DNA of 18,123 bases from Candidatus Nanopelagicales bacterium. GTDB lineage: Bacteria > Actinomycetota > Actinomycetes > S36-B12. The stretch spans positions 1 to 18,123 of the forward strand of contig CALKMY010000205.1 of NCBI GenBank assembly GCA_938091275.1, read 5' to 3'. The notes below the pieces were generated by a model. That model did no database searches, had not been told where the DNA came from, and saw only the letters and a list, made by a program, of their open reading frames with translations. A program made the position numbers and the translations under genes. Shown here piece after piece: positions 14,733 to 18,123 of this stretch (position 1 is its first letter; each line of letters opens with the position of its first letter).

Positions 14733-16151
14733 ATGAAATTCGCAACCAAAGCCACACCGGAAGCCCTTGACTCCATTGCGGACGCCAAGCGGTCGGTGTT
14801 CTGGCTCGACCGACCCGAGCGTCCTGAACTCGAGCCGGGCCTCGAGGCTGACATCAGTACGGACCTCGTCGTGATTGGCGGCGGGTTCACCGGACTGTGG
14901 GCCGCGCTCCTCGCCCACGACGTCGACCCCGATCGAGACATCGTGTTGATCGAGCGCACCCGCATCGGCGACGGCGGCACCGGTCGCAATGGCGGATTCG
15001 TCGCTGCGAGCCTCACGCACGGCTTCGGAAACGGTCTGTCCCGCTGGCCGGGTGAACTGCCCACGCTGCTGTCGATGGGACAGCAGAACCTTGAAGACAT
15101 CGAGACGTTCATCGGATTGAACGGCATCGACTGCGATTTTCGTCGCGCGGGAGAGATCGATGTCGCCGTCGCCGACCACCAAGTCGCGGAATTGCGCGAG
15201 GCCGCGGAAGAGATGAACGCCTACGGTCTCGGCGTCGAGTTCCTCGAGGGCGACCAGATGCGCGAGCGGATCGATTCGCCGAGTTACCTGGCCGGGCTGT
15301 TCGACAGCAGGTCGGTCGCGCTCGTGGATCCCGCCAGGCTCGCCTGGGGGCTGCTGGAGACGGCGAAGAAGCGTGGCATCCGAGTGTTCGAGAACACCGA
15401 GATGACCGGATTCGAGGACCAGGGAGATCGAATCGTCCTGAGCACCGGACAGCACTCGATCACCGCCAAGCGAGCCGTTGTTGCCACGAACGCATTTCCC
15501 AGCGTTATCTCGGCTATCCGCCACCGGGTTGTTCCTGTCTACGACTACGTACTGATGACGCAGCCGCTCACCGATGAACAGTGGGAGTCGGTGGGTTGGG
15601 CGGCACGTGAGGGTGTCAGTGACTCGGGCAACCAGTTCCACTACTACCGCCCCACCGATGATGGGCGGATTTTGTGGGGCGGGTACGACGCCATCTACCA
15701 CCCCGGTAACGGTTTTGGTCCGAAGTTCGAGAACGACGAAGAGTCCTACGCCCGTCTCGCCACGCACTTCCTGCAGACGTTTCCCCAGCTCGAAGGGATC
15801 CGCTTCACGCACGCGTGGGGCGGCGCGATTGATACCTGCTCGCGGTTTACCGCGTTTTGGGGGACCGAAGCGGACGGCAAGATCGCCTACGTGGCCGGCT
15901 TCACCGGCCTCGGGGTGGGTGCGAGCCGGTTCGGGGCCCAGGTGGCACTCGACCTCGTGGACGGCTACGACACCGCGCGCACGAGGTTGCAGATGGTCCG
16001 CTCCCAGCCGATGCCGTTCCCACCGGAGCCGCTACGCACGCTGGGAATCAAGTGGACGACGACGTCCCTCCAGCGCGCGGACGCCAAGGGCGGCAAGCGG
16101 AATCTGTGGTTGAGAACGTTGGATCGTTTCGGGCTCGGATTCGACTCGTAG
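14733..16151 (+). CDS. FAD-dependent amine oxidoreductase (gamma-glutamylputrescine oxidase-like, DAO family)
   Basis: From ATG 14733 the protein has 472 residues. The FAD-binding Rossmann motif is VVIGGGFTGLWAA (46-58), with G49, G51 and G54, and E74 at the end of the second strand to hold the ribose. The flavin-proximal motif GTGRNGGF (82-89) is typical of PuuB-like amine oxidases and related DAO-family members. The C-terminal motif YVAGFTGLGVG completes the FAD site. It follows potC and would oxidise putrescine, a glutamylated putrescine or another imported amine to an aldehyde, feeding the aldehyde dehydrogenase upstream. No gamma-glutamylputrescine synthetase is in the window, so the substrate is uncertain. 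Because it has its own putative promoter, its expression may be separate from the pot genes. Confidence 0.82.
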   Translation: MKFATKATPEALDSIADAKRSVFWLDRPERPELEPGLEADISTDLVVIGGGFTGLWAALLAHDVDPDRDIVLIERTRIGDGGTGRNGGFVAASLTHGFGNGLSRWPGELPTLLSMGQQNLEDIETFIGLNGIDCDFRRAGEIDVAVADHQVAELREAAEEMNAYGLGVEFLEGDQMRERIDSPSYLAGLFDSRSVALVDPARLAWGLLETAKKRGIRVFENTEMTGFEDQGDRIVLSTGQHSITAKRAVVATNAFPSVISAIRHRVVPVYDYVLMTQPLTDEQWESVGWAAREGVSDSGNQFHYYRPTDDGRILWGGYDAIYHPGNGFGPKFENDEESYARLATHFLQTFPQLEGIRFTHAWGGAIDTCSRFTAFWGTEADGKIAYVAGFTGLGVGASRFGAQVALDLVDGYDTARTRLQMVRSQPMPFPPEPLRTLGIKWTTTSLQRADAKGGKRNLWLRTLDRFGLGFDS

Positions 16152-16235
16152 TCCCCTCAGCGGGGCACCTGGAAGAAGTGTCGTCGCACCGGAATGCCTA
16201 AGTCATCATCATCGGCGCGTTTCGGGGCGGCGGCC

Positions 16236-17660
16236 TTAGGAAACTTGGACGAACTGCGCGCCAAGCAAACCGGACACGGCGCGAATGTCCGTGGCAAGGT
16301 GTCCGGTAGTAGCTACTGAATGGTGGGTAACGCCTGAGCGAATCCACTCGGACCACGCGCCCTCCAGGGTGGGGGAATGGAAACGAAATGCGCCGTTGGG
16401 GACGCCGGTACGAGGAATTTGACGACTGGTGAATTCGCCTTCGGCCACCACAAATCGAGGCTCTGGGGCCATGACGAATGCGACGAGACTGGCTGGTCCG
16501 GGCGATAGCGAGAACTGTGCACAGGGACCGACGATCGAGTCGTGCAGGTACCAGTTGTTGGGGACGAGGAGCGGCTGGTCCGAGCACAGGCCGAGATCGT
16601 GTTCGCCGGAATTCGCGAGAATGACCTCCTGACTGTCGAAATCGAGCGCTTCGATCTCGTGGTAAAGGGTGGGATACCCGAGACCACGCACTGCGAACAT
16701 CGCGAGCGCCGTGAGAACGTCGCCGGTGCACGTGAAGGGCACTCCATCCGTAGTGAGACGGCCCAATGCCAGACAAGGTGCGAAACCGAATGACGGATTC
16801 CCGCGAAGCGACCCGTCATGACAGTTGATGGCGCCTGCCACGGCTCCGGTCGCACGAACGATGCCCCGCAACGCCACTTCCGCCTGAGCAGCCCTCGTCA
16901 ACGCCGTCTCGGTCACCGCTTGGTCGACGTCAAATTCCTCGCGAATTCGTTCGACCACCGTGAGTGCCTCGTCGACTCCCACGGCGGCCGTCTCCTGGGC
17001 AAAGACCGATGCGGGAACACCCACCCGCCGGGGGAATTGATCGACGCCCTCTGGCGGGACGACGGTGGTGTAGCCGGGGATCGGATCCCCGATGGTGACC
17101 AAGGGGCGCCTCAGGATCTGACCTGCAGTGACCACCCGACGGATGGCGCCGTGGACGACATGAGCGCCCGAAAGGCTGGAAGCCACAACATCGAATCTGT
17201 ATCCCGCTCGTGTCAGAGCGCTCGTCACCATCGGGGCGCCGACGGACGATCCAGCGGTGGTGATGTCGGTGTGGCTGAACGAGTCGTCCACCCGATTCGA
17301 CCGGCTGAGCGCCCACACCAGAACCGGAGTTTGGCGCAATCCGTCCAGGGCGGTTGTCGTGATCGATGACGGGGCTGCCATCGTCGATACGACGACGACG
17401 GCATCAAGATCTGTTAGCTGTTCGCCGACATCCCTCGCCGTGTCGATGTCGGGGATTAGGGTCGAAGCGGCGACATGGCATACCCGGGACGCGATGTTCG
17501 TCGCCTCGGACAGCAGTCTCTCGCGGTCCGCGCGAAGATCCCAGGGGACGGACGACTCCCAAAAATCCCAGTAGGGCATGAGCAGTGCTACCCGTCCGGG
17601 AGAACGGCCGACCTGCGACACCGACGCGGGCGCCGATATGGAATTGTTTCCAGAATCCAT
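16236..17660 (-). CDS. L-fucose/L-arabinose isomerase-like protein, substrate unknown
   Basis: This 474-residue protein has the two-part layout of the FucI/AraA superfamily. A Rossmann-like N-terminal region starts at RVALLMPYW (23-31), with STMAAPSS near 92-99. A C-terminal catalytic region contains CTGDVLTALAMF (311-322), LYHEIEALDF (332-341), LANSGEHDL (348-356) and GVTHHSVA (443-450). E335 and H446/H447 correspond to metal-site residues. Related proteins have glutamate right after the first cysteine (CExD), but here it is T312, so one metal ligand appears to be missing. ATG at 17660 has GGAGG five bases upstream. It converges with the FAD oxidoreductase (84-base gap) and diverges from the gene at 17695. 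No sugar kinase, aldolase or sugar transporter is beside it, so its role is unclear. Confidence 0.68.
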   Translation of the reverse strand: MDSGNNSISAPASVSQVGRSPGRVALLMPYWDFWESSVPWDLRADRERLLSEATNIASRVCHVAASTLIPDIDTARDVGEQLTDLDAVVVVSTMAAPSSITTTALDGLRQTPVLVWALSRSNRVDDSFSHTDITTAGSSVGAPMVTSALTRAGYRFDVVASSLSGAHVVHGAIRRVVTAGQILRRPLVTIGDPIPGYTTVVPPEGVDQFPRRVGVPASVFAQETAAVGVDEALTVVERIREEFDVDQAVTETALTRAAQAEVALRGIVRATGAVAGAINCHDGSLRGNPSFGFAPCLALGRLTTDGVPFTCTGDVLTALAMFAVRGLGYPTLYHEIEALDFDSQEVILANSGEHDLGLCSDQPLLVPNNWYLHDSIVGPCAQFSLSPGPASLVAFVMAPEPRFVVAEGEFTSRQIPRTGVPNGAFRFHSPTLEGAWSEWIRSGVTHHSVATTGHLATDIRAVSGLLGAQFVQVS

Positions 17661-17688
17661 TGCAGCCTCCAGGTCGGATCCCTAGCCT
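17660..17688 (+). promoter_or_regulatory. Candidate promoter for a leaderless transcript
   Basis: TTGCAG (17660-17665) and TAGCCT (17683-17688) are 17 bases apart, and the -10-like box ends six bases before the ATG at 17695. That is the spacing expected when transcription starts on the start codon, as is common in actinobacteria. No ribosome site precedes the ATG. Confidence 0.45.
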
Positions 17689-17691
17689 AGG
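17681..17691. repeat. Palindrome CCTAG-C-CTAGG in the divergent gap
   Basis: The inverted repeat at 17681-17691 has perfect five-base arms around one central C. It lies in the 34-base gap between the isomerase-like gene and the gene at 17695 and covers the candidate -10 box, so a bound protein could act on both genes. Confidence 0.4.
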
Positions 17692-17694
17692 TCC

Positions 17695-18123
17695 ATGGCG
17701 ATCATGGGCTTCTCCGAACTTCTTCAACGGCGCGTCCGTCTGGGGGCGTGGGAGGACCAGAAGGTCTCGACGTACCGCAGGATCCTGGAGTCGATCGACG
17801 ATGGTGATTGGCGTCAGGCCAGCGAACTGGCTGAGTATTTCGTGGACGAAGCTGCCGTCTGCTGGAACCTATACCGGCAGTGGCTCGCCGACCTCGAGGA
17901 CTTCCTGCGTGAAGAGGGGACATCCGAGGCGGACCTGGATGCCATCAGGGTTCAACTGCAAGAGGTCACGCGTTTACCGGACGGACGGCGGTTCGACTCG
18001 CATGCCATGTGGGATCGCTTCAACCAGTTGATCGCCGACGTGTGCTCGGCGTGTGAGGCTAGCGATGCTGAGAGCGCTAAAGGGCTGATGGCCGAAGCGA
18101 AGGAGGTGTGGCGCCAAACGCAC
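17695..18123 (+). CDS. Unrecognised helical protein (cut by right window edge)
   Basis: The frame opens with ATG at 17695 and runs 143 codons to the right edge without a stop. The visible sequence begins MAIMGFSELLQRRVRLGAWE and is rich in charged helical segments, for example QASELAEYFVDEAAVCWNLY and LADLEDFLREEG, with W, C and H residues scattered through. I see no signal peptide, membrane segment or recognisable catalytic motif. A second in-frame ATG at 17704 is possible. No ribosome site precedes either ATG, and a promoter-like pair suggests a leaderless mRNA starting at 17695. I do not recognise the family. Because it is divergent from the isomerase-like gene with a 34-base gap, shared control is plausible. 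Confidence 0.6.
   Translation, partial: MAIMGFSELLQRRVRLGAWEDQKVSTYRRILESIDDGDWRQASELAEYFVDEAAVCWNLYRQWLADLEDFLREEGTSEADLDAIRVQLQEVTRLPDGRRFDSHAMWDRFNQLIADVCSACEASDAESAKGLMAEAKEVWRQTH

Noticed and set aside
14655..15812. Long minus-strand open frame opposite the FAD oxidoreductase gene
   Set aside because: The plus-strand protein has a complete FAD-binding motif and family features, while the opposite frame has none. The frame at 13674-14654 opposite potC is rejected for the same reason.
16153..16165. CCCC-TCAGC-GGGG hairpin after the FAD oxidoreductase stop as a terminator
   Set aside because: The stem has only four base pairs and no T-run follows, so it is too weak to call.
17585..18031. 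Plus-strand open frame of 148 codons overlapping the right-edge gene in another frame
   Set aside because: Its composition is rich in R, S, P and W like out-of-frame GC-rich DNA, and it overlaps the start of the isomerase-like gene. The frame from 17695 has normal protein composition and stays open to the edge.

Overview
The window is GC-rich with densely packed genes, GTG and TTG starts beside ATG, a Tat-type lipoprotein signal, and a luciferase-like oxidoreductase of the F420-associated type. Together these point to a high-GC Gram-positive bacterium (Actinomycetota). I would guess Mycobacteriales or a neighbouring order, but nothing here fixes the genus. I see no tRNA, rRNA, CRISPR array, transposase or phage gene. 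No stretch of 300 bases or more lacks a gene; the longest gap (6996-7210) is a divergent promoter region.

Left block (1-6995, minus strand, one likely operon read right to left): beta-ureidopropionase, dihydropyrimidinase, a TTG-started CoA-acylating (methyl)malonate-semialdehyde dehydrogenase, an LLM-class flavin/F420 oxidoreductase, then an SsuABC/ThiXYZ-like ABC importer (permease, ATPase, second permease cut by the left edge). This fits uptake and reductive breakdown of pyrimidines, or of related hydantoins: dihydrouracil to N-carbamoyl-beta-alanine to beta-alanine to malonate semialdehyde to acetyl-CoA. No classical dihydropyrimidine dehydrogenase and no beta-alanine transaminase are present.

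Centre (6996-8788): a MocR-type regulator (GntR helix-turn-helix fused to an aminotransferase-like domain) is transcribed divergently from the left operon. The divergent region holds short inverted and direct repeats that look like an operator. A second regulatory region with two adjacent perfect 12-bp palindromes precedes the right block.

Right block (8789-16151, plus strand): an aminoaldehyde-type aldehyde dehydrogenase, then potD-potA-potB-potC (a polyamine-type ABC importer with a Tat lipoprotein binding protein), then an FAD-dependent amine oxidoreductase related to gamma-glutamylputrescine oxidase. This fits import of putrescine or spermidine and oxidation to amino acids. Polyamine-derived 3-aminopropanal would give beta-alanine, so the two blocks may converge on the malonate-semialdehyde step.

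Right end (16236-18123): a minus-strand L-fucose/L-arabinose isomerase-like protein, apparently lacking one expected metal-binding glutamate, stands divergent to an unrecognised helical protein that runs off the window and may be translated from a leaderless mRNA. Its link to the catabolic blocks is unclear.
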